From Mycobacteroides franklinii (GTDB lineage: Bacteria > Actinomycetota > Actinomycetes > Mycobacteriales > Mycobacteriaceae), in NCBI RefSeq assembly GCF_002013895.1, contig NZ_MAFQ01000016.1, forward strand, positions 58,234 to 122,233: 64,000 nt of DNA, in the 5' to 3' direction. Below the pieces are notes generated by a model that was not told the DNA's origin, did not search any database, and saw only the letters and a program-made list of their open reading frames with translations. Every line of letters starts with the position of its first letter. Positions within the stretch are counted from its first letter, which is position 1. Shown here in pieces: positions 50,213 through 59,822 of this stretch. The position numbers and the translations under genes were made by a program.

Positions 50213-51871
50213 TTAGGTGTTTGTGGGTGGGTGGGTGCCGGTGGCATGGGTGCGGGCATGGGCGATGGCGTCCTCGAGGGTGTCGATGAGGTGTTTTTCG
50301 TGACGTAGCGATTCGATGACACCGACATTAGTGAGGAGCTTAAGGTGTTCTGGCCGTACACCTTTGATGATCACGGTGATGCCGCGGGCCTCTAGGTCTT
50401 CGGCGATCTGGGCCAGCGTGTGTGCGCCGGTGGCATCAAGCATGCCCAGTTGGGACATGCGGATGATCACGACATTGACGTCGGGATGGTCGGCGTCGGT
50501 GATGGTATTCGAGATGCGTTCGGCCGCACCGAAAAACATGGAGCCATCCAGGCGCAGCAGCGCGATTCTCTCATCGCCCGGCTCTGGAGGGCCGGGTAGT
50601 TCTTCGCGGGTGACACTGCTGCGTCGCGCCACGACGCGTAGGGCGAAGAAGGCGGCCACCACGATGCCGATTTCCACCGCTTCGATCAGATCGAAACAGA
50701 TCGTGACAACTGCGGTGAGAGCAAAGGTCAGGGCATCGGAGCGGGTAGAGCGCAGGATCGTGACCGCAGTGCGCGCCGAGATCATCCGGAAGGAGGTGAT
50801 CATCAGGACCGCCGAGAGTGCGGCTAACGGGATGGCAGCCACTGGCTCGCTGGCCAGGTACACCACCGCGAGCAGCAGAACTGAGTGTGTGATCGCCGCA
50901 ACACGGGTGCGGGCCCCGGATCGGACATTGACGGCGGTGCGGGCGATCGCTCCGGTGGCCGGCATCCCGCCGAACATCCCGGAGGCCACCGAGGCCAGGC
51001 CCTGCCCGACGAGTTCGCGGTCGGGATCGTAGGGGCCGGTGGGTGACATGGCGGCCGCGACCCGCGCCGACAGCAGCGATTCGATCGCAGCCAAGGCGGC
51101 AATTGCCACTGCTGCTCCCAGAAGGGCTTGCAAGGCAGCCAGATTGGCGTGCGGTAGCAGCGGCGCCGGTAGCCGCGAAGGCAATTCGCCGATACGGGCG
51201 ACCGACAATCCTGTGGCGGTCACCAGCACAGTTGCGGCCACGACCGCTGTCAATGATTCGGGGATGGCACGGTGTAGCCGCGGCAGGCCAACCATCAGCG
51301 CCGCAACGAATCCCACCACCAACAATGGTGGTGCGGCCATGCTCCAGCGGGTGTGCATGAGAACGTCGATCGCGGCGGCCAGCGGGGGGTGGCCCTGCGG
51401 CGCCGACAGGCCCACGGCGGCGGGGACTTGCTGCAGGAAGATGATCGCGGCAATCCCCAGGGTGAAGCCTTCGATCACAGGCCACGGGATGAACGTAACC
51501 GCACGACCCAACCCGGTGATGCCCGCGGCCACCACGATGATCCCGGCCAGGATAGTGACCAAAGCCAAACTGCCGCTGCCATATTGAGCCACGATGGGGG
51601 CCAACACGACCGCCATCGCCCCGGTGGGCCCGGACACTTGCACATGTGAGCCACCGAACACCGCGGCGATCACACCGGCGATCACCGCCGTGATCAGGCC
51701 TGCGGCGGCCCCGGCCCCCGAGCTGATCCCGAACGCCAACGCCAGCGGCAGCGCAACCACCCCGACGGTGATCCCAGCCAGGATGTCGCGGCGCCATGAC
51801 CGACTCAAACCGGCGTAATCGTTGCGTCGCGGCAGCAGCCGCGCCACCGCGCCGATACCGGCTGCACCCAT
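50213..51871 (-). CDS. SulP family inorganic anion transporter with STAS domain
   Basis: A 552-residue SLC26/SulP transporter. The transmembrane part (about residues 25-420) has the signature GITVGVVALPLALAFGISSGAG and VSGPTGAMAVVL. A C-terminal STAS domain (about 430-540) carries VVIIRMSQLGMLDATGAHTL. Known members move sulfate, bicarbonate or dicarboxylates. ATG 51871 is chosen; the GTG three bases upstream is equally possible. The next gene upstream encodes PEP carboxykinase, which releases or fixes CO2, so bicarbonate or dicarboxylate transport is a reasonable guess. Confidence 0.9.
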   Translation of the reverse strand: MGAAGIGAVARLLPRRNDYAGLSRSWRRDILAGITVGVVALPLALAFGISSGAGAAAGLITAVIAGVIAAVFGGSHVQVSGPTGAMAVVLAPIVAQYGSGSLALVTILAGIIVVAAGITGLGRAVTFIPWPVIEGFTLGIAAIIFLQQVPAAVGLSAPQGHPPLAAAIDVLMHTRWSMAAPPLLVVGFVAALMVGLPRLHRAIPESLTAVVAATVLVTATGLSVARIGELPSRLPAPLLPHANLAALQALLGAAVAIAALAAIESLLSARVAAAMSPTGPYDPDRELVGQGLASVASGMFGGMPATGAIARTAVNVRSGARTRVAAITHSVLLLAVVYLASEPVAAIPLAALSAVLMITSFRMISARTAVTILRSTRSDALTFALTAVVTICFDLIEAVEIGIVVAAFFALRVVARRSSVTREELPGPPEPGDERIALLRLDGSMFFGAAERISNTITDADHPDVNVVIIRMSQLGMLDATGAHTLAQIAEDLEARGITVIIKGVRPEHLKLLTNVGVIESLRHEKHLIDTLEDAIAHARTHATGTHPPTNT

Positions 51872-51932
51872 CACCGGACCCCGTGACCGATCGGGCCCCG
51901 CTGCGGCACCGGAGCCTCATCTGGGTTGATGG

Positions 51933-53810
51933 TCACCGTGATTCGGTGGCCGAGCCGGCGCATCCCTGCCGTGCTTCGACCAGTCGTGTCCGCAGGGCGC
52001 CCAGCTCGACCCGCAGGTCATCGGGCAGCCGGTTGCCGCCGATGCTGGCATACCAGTAATCGATCGACTCGGCTTCGGCGATCCATTCGTCGATGTTCAC
52101 CGACAGCGCCTCTTCGAGGTCCTGATCGCTGATATCCAGCCCGGTGCGATCGATCGCATCAACGGTGGGCAGGTAGCCGATTGGGGTTGCGACCGCGTCA
52201 GCGGTGGCTTCGAGGCGCTCCAGTGCCCACTTGAGGACGCGGGCATTATCCCCGAAACCCGGCCACAGGAGCTTGCCATCGGTGCCGCGGCGGAACCAAT
52301 TGACATAGAAGATCTTCGGCAGCAGATCCGGATCGCTGCGGGTACCGATGTTGAGCCAGTGCGCAAAGTAGTCGCCGACGTGATAGCCCAAGAAGGGACG
52401 CATCGCCATCGGGTCACGGCGCAAGACACCGACTTCACCGGCGGCAGCTGCTGTGGTTTCCGAGGACAGCGTGGAGGCCAGGAACACCCCGTGACGCCAG
52501 TTGCGGGATTCGGTGATCAGCGGGACGGTGCTGGCGCGCCGGCCGCCGAAGAAGATCGCCGAGATCGGCACCCCCGTGGGGTCATCCCATTCGGGGGCCA
52601 CAGTCGGGCACTGCGCGATCGGGGTGCAATAGCGTGAATTCGGTTGCGCGGCAGGCTCGGTGGATGCCGGCGTCCAGTGCTGGCCGCGCCAGTCGGTCAA
52701 GTGTTCGGGCGGGGTGTCGGTCGCACCTTCCCACCACACGTCTCCGTCGTTGGTCAGCGCGGTGTTGGTGAAGATCGAGTTGCCCAGCTCGATGGTGTCC
52801 ATCGCGTGCGGATTGGTGGCCCGCCCGGTACCGGGCGCGACCCCGAAGAATCCGGCTTCGGGATTGACCGCGTACAGGCGCCCATCGGCCCCGAACCGCA
52901 TCCAGGCGATGTCATCGCCGATCGTTTCGGCGGTCCAGCCCGGCAACGCTGGGGCCAGCATCGCCATGTTCGTTTTGCCGCACGAGGAGGGGAACGCCGC
53001 GGCCACATATTTCACAACACCTTCGGGGGAGGTGAGTTTGAGGATCAGCATGTGTTCGGCCAGCCAGCCCTCATCGCGGGCCATTACCGAGGCGATCCGC
53101 AACGCGAAACACTTCTTGCCCAACAGTGCGTTACCGCCATAGCCCGAGCCATAACTCCAGATGGTGCGGGTGGCCGGGAAATGCGAAATGTATTTGGTCT
53201 CATCACAGGGCCACGGCGCGTCAGCTTGCCCCGGTGCCAGCGGAGCGCCCACAGAGTGCACGCATTTGACGAACCGGCCGCGCAGCCCGAGGCGATCCCA
53301 CACCTGCGCGCCAGAGCGGGTCATGATCTGCATCGAGACTGCCACATACTCCGAATCGGTCACCTGCACACCGAACTTCGGGTCATCAGCCCCCAACGGG
53401 CCCATGCAGAATGCGATTACATACATCGTGCGCCCCGCCATCGCACCCCGGTATTCCTCGGTCATGATCGTGGTCATATCCACCGGGTCCATCCAATTGT
53501 TGGTCGGACCGGCATCGGCCGCATTGTCTGAGCAGATGAACGTGCGGTCCTCGACCCGCGCTACATCCGCCGGATCCGACGCAGCCCAAAAAGAATTCGG
53601 CTTACCCCGCAACGGCACGAACGTGCCCTTGGCCACCAACTGCTTGGTCAGGCGATCCCACTCCGCACGCGACCCGTCACACCACACCACCTTGTCCGGG
53701 CCCAGCAACTCAGCCATCTCCGCCACCCACAACAACACCCCCGCATGGGTAGTCGGCGCAGGCGCCAAACCCTGAACTGTCGTATCCACTGCGTCCACCG
53801 AACTCACCAC
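51933..53810 (-). CDS. pckG: Phosphoenolpyruvate carboxykinase (GTP)
   Basis: A 625-residue GTP-type PEPCK that interconverts oxaloacetate and phosphoenolpyruvate plus CO2. The kinase-1a P-loop AAFPSSCGKTNMAML with the hyper-reactive Cys, the metal site NPEAGFFGVAPGT and GYGGNALLGKKCFALRI are all in place. GTG 53810 with AGGAGCGG upstream; a second GTG follows at once. Full length for the family. Sitting between sulP and arsR, it may be an additional, separately regulated copy beside the housekeeping gene; that cannot be tested within this window. Confidence 0.95.
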   Translation of the reverse strand: MVSSVDAVDTTVQGLAPAPTTHAGVLLWVAEMAELLGPDKVVWCDGSRAEWDRLTKQLVAKGTFVPLRGKPNSFWAASDPADVARVEDRTFICSDNAADAGPTNNWMDPVDMTTIMTEEYRGAMAGRTMYVIAFCMGPLGADDPKFGVQVTDSEYVAVSMQIMTRSGAQVWDRLGLRGRFVKCVHSVGAPLAPGQADAPWPCDETKYISHFPATRTIWSYGSGYGGNALLGKKCFALRIASVMARDEGWLAEHMLILKLTSPEGVVKYVAAAFPSSCGKTNMAMLAPALPGWTAETIGDDIAWMRFGADGRLYAVNPEAGFFGVAPGTGRATNPHAMDTIELGNSIFTNTALTNDGDVWWEGATDTPPEHLTDWRGQHWTPASTEPAAQPNSRYCTPIAQCPTVAPEWDDPTGVPISAIFFGGRRASTVPLITESRNWRHGVFLASTLSSETTAAAAGEVGVLRRDPMAMRPFLGYHVGDYFAHWLNIGTRSDPDLLPKIFYVNWFRRGTDGKLLWPGFGDNARVLKWALERLEATADAVATPIGYLPTVDAIDRTGLDISDQDLEEALSVNIDEWIAEAESIDYWYASIGGNRLPDDLRVELGALRTRLVEARQGCAGSATESR

Positions 53811-53883
53811 AACCGCTCCTCACCAGCTCTTCAGGATCTAACTATCAACAAAGCACGCTAATTAAGAAAACAAGCAACCAGAG

Positions 53884-53924
53884 GGCGCTAGCCGGAGGTA
53901 ACGGCCCTACCTCCGGCTAGCGCC
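53884..53924 (-). terminator. 17-bp hairpin between arsR and pckG
   Basis: GGCGCTAGCCGGAGGTA (53884-53900) pairs perfectly with 53908-53924 around a 7-base loop. It overlaps the last bases of arsR and is followed (minus strand) by a T-rich stretch before pckG. It fits a terminator or attenuator limiting read-through from arsR into pckG. Confidence 0.7.
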
Positions 53925-54288
53925 GGGTCCGCGCTACCCGCGCAGACCCCACAGGGACCGGGACGGCACCATCAAGCCATTCGGCTTGATCGGCATTCAC
54001 CCCAGTCAAAATCCGCCGCGCGGTGGCCAACAGCTCGGCCACCTGCGGAGAAGTCAACGTGTACAGCACAGATAGCCCTTCACGGCGCGCCGTCACCAAA
54101 CCAGCTCTGCGCAGCACCGCTAACTGCTGCGACAAATTCGCAGGCTCGATCCCAACCTCCGGGAGCATCTCGGAGACAGCTTGATCGCGCTCACTAAGCA
54201 ACTCCAACACCCGTATCCGCACCGGATGGCCCAGCGTTTTGAAGAAATCCGCCTTCATCCGATACAGCGGCTGACGCGCGTCCACCAC
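53917..54288 (-). CDS. ArsR/SmtB family regulator
   Basis: A 123-residue winged-helix protein: DFFKTLGHPVRIRVLELLSERDQAVSEML, then NLSQQLAVLRRAGLVTARREG, typical ArsR recognition helix and wing. The classical metal-binding ELCVCDL motif is replaced by AVSEMLPEVG without Cys, so it is unlikely to sense metal there. This form often stands next to sulP genes in actinobacteria (recalled, not checked). It probably controls pckG and sulP. Confidence 0.87.
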   Translation of the reverse strand: MVDARQPLYRMKADFFKTLGHPVRIRVLELLSERDQAVSEMLPEVGIEPANLSQQLAVLRRAGLVTARREGLSVLYTLTSPQVAELLATARRILTGVNADQAEWLDGAVPVPVGSARVARTRR

Positions 54289-54518
54289 AACACCACCTCA
54301 CCAATGCGACAACATGCACAGATTAGCAACCCGGCAATATCGCAGCACAACGGTGGTCTATAGTTCCGACTGGTTCCCACCGTGGTTACCCTATTCAGCA
54401 GGGCTGTCTGCTACACAGGCCCCGGTGGGAACCGCAAGATCTGCCGGATCCCGCAGATTTCGGCCCCCAGCGGGCGTGCCGAAATGCGGGCGAATCAACA
54501 ACGCTCAGGAGTATGTCT

Positions 54519-54935
54519 ATGGCCACCGACCGACCCACCACGTGGCAATACATCACCTACGCCTACGGCAAGCGTCTGCCTGACAGCATGCGCGACTGGG
54601 TCGCTAACGACCTGGCCGGTCCCGGCGCCATCCGCCGCCACATGATCCGATACGTCATCCCGCCCCACTTCATCCTGGCCCCATTCTGGCTCCTCCCCGG
54701 CGGACTCCTGTTACATACCGCGATCACACTGCCCATCTACGTCTGGGCCATCCTGATGACCCACGCCCTCAACAAGATCTGGCGTCGTCACCGCCTGGCC
54801 ACGCACGGCCTGAACCCCAAACTCGCCGACAACGTCAACCGCGAAAAGAATGCACGCAAACACCAGGCATATGCCCAACGCTACGGCGAGCGCCCACAAA
54901 CAACCGACAGCTACTCCAGCAGCGACCCCATCTAG
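54519..54935 (+). CDS. DUF5313-type small membrane protein
   Basis: A 138-residue protein with an N-terminal soluble part (TTWQYITYAYGKRLPDSMRDWVANDLAGPGA), two hydrophobic spans (about 50-66 and 68-82) and a basic, Asn/Gln-rich tail. The pattern matches the mycobacterial DUF5313 family. ATG 54519 is preferred because AGGAG lies seven bases before it; an ATG six bases upstream is too close. Divergent from arsR. The function is unknown. Confidence 0.7.
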   Translation: MATDRPTTWQYITYAYGKRLPDSMRDWVANDLAGPGAIRRHMIRYVIPPHFILAPFWLLPGGLLLHTAITLPIYVWAILMTHALNKIWRRHRLATHGLNPKLADNVNREKNARKHQAYAQRYGERPQTTDSYSSSDPI

Positions 54936-54997
54936 ACATGAAGGTGCCGATGAACCGCCGCACTATTTGCCTTGATGGCCCGGGATGCTGATTCGAG

Positions 54998-55717
54998 TCA
55001 GCCACCGGCGGCGGCGTGGTAAAAGATACCCAAACTGTTGTAGACGGCATGGACCAGCACTCCTGGCCAGATAGAGCCGGAAAGCTGCAGCAGCAGTCCG
55101 GTGCTGAGCCCGATGACGAATGCCAGTGGCATGACAGCGTTGATGCCGTGAGCGAGAGCGAAGATGGCTGCGCTGACCACCAGACCGATCCAAGTGCCCC
55201 AACGTAAAAGGAACTGTGCCAAGACGCCGCGAAACAGCGCCTCTTCACCCAGGGGCGTGAGCAGCCCGCCGAGCGCAACGGTCACCACGAGTGAGGACAA
55301 GCCAGCGCTGGCCGCGTCCCGATAACCTTGCTGGACGCTTTCCGAGCCAGGGAAGAGCGGGTCGAACAGTGCCGAGACCGGCCAGCTCAACACGAAGCAT
55401 GCCAGGCCAATTCCCGGGGCCACGAACAGCCAACCGGCATCCGTGCGCCGCACCCCGAAAGGGCGTACATCTCGGAACCGGATGAGTGCTGCGAGAGCGA
55501 AAGCTCCCAATGGAGCAAGGCCCGAGACAAGGAAGTTCGCCTGACCGGGCGAAATCGGACAGCCGGGTGGTAGCCGGAGAACCGCTACCGCCCCAACTGT
55601 GTAGAGCACCGCGGCCGCCAGCACAGCCGCACCTGCTTCGGGCCAGCCTGGTCGACGGCGATCCTGGTCCCGGGAACGTTTGTCTGCAGCAGCGCTCACG
55701 ACACCAGTGTTGACCAT
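54998..55717 (-). CDS. CPBP family intramembrane metalloprotease
   Basis: A 239-residue membrane protein with about seven helices. Diagnostic CPBP/Abi motifs are present: EEALFRGVL (Glu-Glu and Arg) and, later, FALAHG and HAVYN with the zinc-binding His residues. These proteases cleave prenylated or bacteriocin-like substrates or protect the producer. ATG 55717; a TTGACTGTGCCG promoter-like element lies just upstream, shared with the S9 peptidase gene. Confidence 0.85.
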   Translation of the reverse strand: MVNTGVVSAAADKRSRDQDRRRPGWPEAGAAVLAAAVLYTVGAVAVLRLPPGCPISPGQANFLVSGLAPLGAFALAALIRFRDVRPFGVRRTDAGWLFVAPGIGLACFVLSWPVSALFDPLFPGSESVQQGYRDAASAGLSSLVVTVALGGLLTPLGEEALFRGVLAQFLLRWGTWIGLVVSAAIFALAHGINAVMPLAFVIGLSTGLLLQLSGSIWPGVLVHAVYNSLGIFYHAAAGG

Positions 55718-55903
55718 GCCCCAACGGCACAGTCAACGGGATGTTTTCAGTGTCTGCGACGGATGGCCGGTTTGATTCCAGCAAGGTCGTCTCATCTCCA
55801 GACAACCCGACCTCGAGAAAGATTTCTAGTAAACGTTTCAGCGATACGTATTGGCTGATATGCCTTCGGGTGTCGTCTTTGCGGCGACGGCCGCTGGCTT
55901 CAG

Positions 55904-57104
55904 CTAGACATCGGTCGACTGGCGCGACACCGTCCCCGCTAGGACTAGTACCGAAAGCCAGAAGGCGAACAGGGCGAGCCCGGCCGCGACCGGCGAGTCT
56001 CATTCGGCCATCAGACTTGCGAGTCCGACTCCGGCTGGGACGGCCACCTGCAGGCAGGCGTTCTGCAGGCTCAGCACCCGGCCCCGGCCCCGGATTCGGT
56101 CCGGGATGCGTTGGGCCTGCAGCACTCCCAGCTCCGCTCCCAGTACCGAGTTGCCGATACCGAACAGCGCGGCGCCCGCGAACACCCAGCCCGGACCGGC
56201 CAGTGTCGCGAGCAGCAGGAATCCCGTAGTGGTCCCGCTCAGGGCGCCGACCAGCCACCGTCGCCGTGACATCCGCGCGCTGACTGCGGCGAACACCGTG
56301 GTGCCGACCAGCATGCCGACTGCCAGCGCGGTCAGCACGAAACCCAGTAGATCGGGCCGGGACAACTCGCTGAAGTACAGCGGTAGCACCAGTCCCTGCA
56401 GCCCGCCCAGCGCCACTGCCAGACCCACGGTGAGGGTGACGGTGCTGATCAGGAACCGGCTGCCGCGCAGGGCAGCCGCGCCGGCGGTCAGTTTACCCAG
56501 CAGCGAATCATGATTGGCGGCAGCACTTTCCACCTGTCCGAGCCTTGGTGGCAGGGTCACGGTGACCAGTGCTGCTGCTGATGATGTCGCCGCCGTCACG
56601 AAAAGCACCGTGCTGCCGTTGAACAACGTCAGCAGTGTGTCCGCCGCGGCTGGCCCAATCACCAGCGCCGCCGAGGTCATCGATTGGCGTAGACCGATCA
56701 GCCGCTCCAACGGCACCCCGGCATCTCGGGCCACCACCGGCACCATCACCTGCCGAGCCGTCATGCCGGGGACGTCGCCGAACGAACCGAGGATCGCCAG
56801 CGCCACCAGCCAGCTGATGGTCAGCCCGGTCGCCAAATCCACCAGCGGGATCGCTACGACGGCGGCGGCCGACACCAGGTCCGAGATGATCGAACAGGTA
56901 CGCCGGTTCACCCGGTCGATCAGCACTCCGGCGCACAGTCCGACTAACAGCGCAGGCACCGCGGTCGCCGTCGAGACCGCGCCGACGCTGAGGGGGCTCG
57001 CGGTAGTCGTGCAGCACGATCAACGGCAGCGCCACCGCCAGGATCCCGTTGCCGAGAAAGCTCAGGAAATGTGAACCCAGGTAGGCGACGGCGATGAACG
57101 GCAT
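55904..57104 (-). pseudogene. MFS transporter with frameshift and in-frame stop
   Basis: ATG 57104 encodes AYLGSHFLSFLGNGILAVALP, a normal first helix. At about 57015 the frame shifts, and the transporter continues as SVGAVSTATAVPALLVG and LIDRVNRRT. The second part runs to LQVAVPAGVGLASLMAE, meets TGA (56000-56002), and in the same frame goes on as DSPVAAGLALFAFWLSVLVLAG to TAG at 55904-55906. That is one more transmembrane helix, so the TGA is probably a mutated Trp codon. The family is drug/H+ antiporter-like MFS. Two lesions make it a clear pseudogene unless they are sequencing errors. Confidence 0.75.
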
Positions 57105-57128
57105 TGCGCCACCAGACGCTGTGCCGCT

Positions 57129-57161
57129 GCGGCACGGTCAAGTCGCTCTTGACTGTGCCGC
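57129..57161. promoter_or_regulatory. 14-bp inverted repeat between MFS and peptidase genes
   Basis: GCGGCACGGTCAAG and CTTGACTGTGCCGC pair at 13 of 14 positions around a 5-base loop, in the 73-base divergent spacer. The right arm contains TTGACTGTGCCG, which also lies upstream of the CPBP gene (complement of 55725-55736). It is a likely operator for one shared regulator. Confidence 0.55.
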
Positions 57162-57177
57162 TACGTCCGGGTGTTGC

Positions 57178-59415
57178 ATGGCTGGTGTGACGACATTGCT
57201 GAGCGATTCCGATTATGCGCGTGCCGAGCAGATGCTTTTCCCGCACCGGGCCCGGCGGGTGCCGGGCACGGTGCTGACACCGGAGTGGTTCGCCGACGGT
57301 GCCCGATTCTGGTACCGGATCGGAACCCGGTACGTCGCGGTCGATCCCGACCTGAGGACTCGTCGTGCCGCCTTCGACCACGACGCGCTGGCCGCCGCAC
57401 TGTCGGCGGCAGTTGGGCATGCGGTGACCGGTGCCGATCTACCGATACAGGCCGTGGAAATTCGGGCCGACGACACCGTACTGTTCAGCGCGTTCGGCCG
57501 GAATTGGCAATGGGCGGACAGCGCCTGCACCGAATCGGACACCGCCGCAACCATTCCGGGCGCGATCCCGTCTCCCGATGAGCGGTGGGATGCGTTCCGC
57601 CGCGATGGCAATATCTGGGTCCGCAGCCGGGCCGATGGCACCGAACATGCCCTCACCGATGACGCTGAACCCTATTTCGATTACGGCGGCCTGCCAGGGA
57701 CTACCGGCGGGCGGGCGCTGACACGTGCGCTCGGTATTCCGGCGCCGCTGATTCTGCATTGGTCGCCCGATTCCAGTCGAATCCTGGTGCAGCGCATCGA
57801 TCAACGTGAGGTGCCCGAACTGGTGCTCGTCGAATCGAGCCCGGCCGACGGTGGCCGGCCGGTGGAACACCGCACCCGCTACACCATGCCCGGCGAGGAC
57901 ACCGTTGCAACGATGACCTGGAATGTGCTCGACGTCGAGCAACGCACGATCGTACGGCAGCAGACCGAGCCGACACCGATCATGCACAATGTTGCACTCG
58001 TCTACGCCTGGTGGTCGAGTGCGAACGCCGTTCATTACCTGCACCAATCGCGCGACGCCCGGACGTTACAACTGCGTGGCCTCGACCCGTCGACCGGCGA
58101 GGTCAGCACGCTAATCACCGAAACGGGCGAAACCCGGGTCGACCCGACCGTGCTACTCGGCGACCCGCACATGGTGCACGTCCTGGAAACTGGGGAGATC
58201 CTGTGGTGGTCGCAACGCGACGGTTGGGGCCACCTGTACCTCTATTCGGCCGACTGCGACCGGGTCACCCAGATCACCGCCGGGCCGTGGCTGGTGAGCA
58301 GCGTGTTATGGGTCGACCAGAAGGCTCGACAGGTGTACTTCACGGCCAACGGTCTGGTCGAGGCCGACCCGTACCTGCGGCAGCTCTGTCGAATCGGGCT
58401 GGACGGCAACGGATTCACCCGACTCACAGACGACGATCTGGATCATGATGCGGTCAGCCCGCCGCAGGGCGGCTACCTTGTAGATCGAGCCTCAAGCCCC
58501 AGCCTGCCGCCACGCTCAGTGGCACTCGACGGGGATGGTCAGGTGTTAGTGGAGTTGGAGACGCCCGACACCGAAGACCTCAAGATTCTGGACTGGCAAC
58601 CCCCGGAACGGTTCCAGGCGATCGCAGCGGACGGCAGAACCCCCATCTACGGTCTGCTCTGGCGGCCGCACGATCTGGACCCGGACCGCACGTACCCGAT
58701 CATCGAACACATCTATCCGGGGCCGCAGCTCTACCGCGCCGGACCGATGTTCAACCCGCCGCATTATGGCGAACCGGAGGCATTCGCCGCGCTCGGGTTC
58801 GCGGTGGTGGCTATCGACGGTCGTGGAAGCGCGGGGCGCAGCAAGGCATTTCATGACCACTCCTATGGGGATCTCGGCAACGCTGGAGCCCTGGACGACC
58901 ATATCGCCGCGATCCGCGAACTCGGACAGCGGTATCCGTGGCTGGACACTGCCCGGGTCGGGATTACGGGACAGTCCGCCGGGGCGTTCGCCGCGGCGCG
59001 TGCCGTGCTGCGCTATCCGGACTTCTACTCGGTGGCCGTCGCGGTCTCGGGCAATCATGACAACGCCCTCAACCTGGCGATGTGGGCCGAGCACTACCAC
59101 GGCGATCTGAGCGCCGAAGGCAAAGCGGCGATCTCGAACACCACGCTGGCCGCCAACCTCAAAGGCAAGCTGCTGCTCATCCACGGTGAACTCGACGACA
59201 ACGCACACCCGTACATGACGATGCGGCTAGCCGATGCACTCATCAAGGCGGACAAGGACTTCGACCTGATCATGATTCCTGGTGCCGAGCACTCGCTGTA
59301 CGGCTGGCTGCACTATTCGCTGCGCCGCACCTGGGACTACTTTGTGCGCCATCTACACGGCACCGAGCCGCCCGGTTACCGACTACAGCCGCTGCTGCTA
59401 CCTCCCCTCGGCTGA
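57178..59415 (+). CDS. S9 family prolyl oligopeptidase / dipeptidyl peptidase
   Basis: A 745-residue serine peptidase. The N-terminal beta-propeller (about 40-480, DPP-IV N-terminal type, with WSPDSSRILVQRID and ETGEILWWSQRDGWGHLYLY) filters substrates. The C-terminal alpha/beta hydrolase has the nucleophile in GQSAGAF (Ser near residue 602), Asp in HGELDDN and His in GAEHSLYG. The usual elbow is GWSYGG, so the GQSAGA form is divergent. No signal peptide, so probably cytosolic. ATG 57178 is chosen. It would trim proline-containing peptides. Confidence 0.9.
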   Translation: MAGVTTLLSDSDYARAEQMLFPHRARRVPGTVLTPEWFADGARFWYRIGTRYVAVDPDLRTRRAAFDHDALAAALSAAVGHAVTGADLPIQAVEIRADDTVLFSAFGRNWQWADSACTESDTAATIPGAIPSPDERWDAFRRDGNIWVRSRADGTEHALTDDAEPYFDYGGLPGTTGGRALTRALGIPAPLILHWSPDSSRILVQRIDQREVPELVLVESSPADGGRPVEHRTRYTMPGEDTVATMTWNVLDVEQRTIVRQQTEPTPIMHNVALVYAWWSSANAVHYLHQSRDARTLQLRGLDPSTGEVSTLITETGETRVDPTVLLGDPHMVHVLETGEILWWSQRDGWGHLYLYSADCDRVTQITAGPWLVSSVLWVDQKARQVYFTANGLVEADPYLRQLCRIGLDGNGFTRLTDDDLDHDAVSPPQGGYLVDRASSPSLPPRSVALDGDGQVLVELETPDTEDLKILDWQPPERFQAIAADGRTPIYGLLWRPHDLDPDRTYPIIEHIYPGPQLYRAGPMFNPPHYGEPEAFAALGFAVVAIDGRGSAGRSKAFHDHSYGDLGNAGALDDHIAAIRELGQRYPWLDTARVGITGQSAGAFAAARAVLRYPDFYSVAVAVSGNHDNALNLAMWAEHYHGDLSAEGKAAISNTTLAANLKGKLLLIHGELDDNAHPYMTMRLADALIKADKDFDLIMIPGAEHSLYGWLHYSLRRTWDYFVRHLHGTEPPGYRLQPLLLPPLG

Positions 59416-59559
59416 CCAGCACACGATCTCACCGTCCCGCTTCAGCTGCCGGCGTGACTTACTGGGCTCGCTGTCCCGGGTGGAAATCCAGTGTGCGGCG
59501 ATCTTGTCGCCCACAGCCCGTTGCAAGTTTCGAAGGTCGGCGTGGGAGCGGACTTGCAT
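59398..59559 (-). CDS. Small hypothetical ORF, possible gene remnant
   Basis: A 53-residue frame from ATG 59559 overlaps the last bases of the peptidase gene on the opposite strand. It reads as protein-like sequence (RNLQRAVGDKIAAHW, SKSRRQLKRDGEIVCW). No ribosome-binding site and no recognised family. It could be the C-terminal piece of a lost gene. The rest of 59560-59822 holds nothing I can identify. Confidence 0.25.
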   Translation of the reverse strand: MQVRSHADLRNLQRAVGDKIAAHWISTRDSEPSKSRRQLKRDGEIVCWSAEGR

Positions 59560-59822
59560 GCAACGAAGATGAACAAGCTTCTACGACACGCCGATATCTT
59601 GTAAAAGTAGCTAGGCGCGCCCCGCCGATCTCCGGCGCATCTCGACAGCTGCTATCGCTGCCGGTTTATGTCAGCGTCTGGCGCGGCAGAATGCATGATG
59701 GCCGGCCGAGACTGGCCCTGTCCGCCTAACTGCGCTGCGCATTGAGCTACACGAACTCCGCGGCGGCTGGATCGCAGCAGTCCACGCCCAATTAGTGCTG
59801 CTCGTAATCTACTTCAGCCGGC

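Noticed and set aside
56000..56002. In-frame TGA in the MFS gene as possible programmed recoding
   Set aside because: The gene already has a frameshift elsewhere and no recoding structure is visible; simple mutation is the better explanation.
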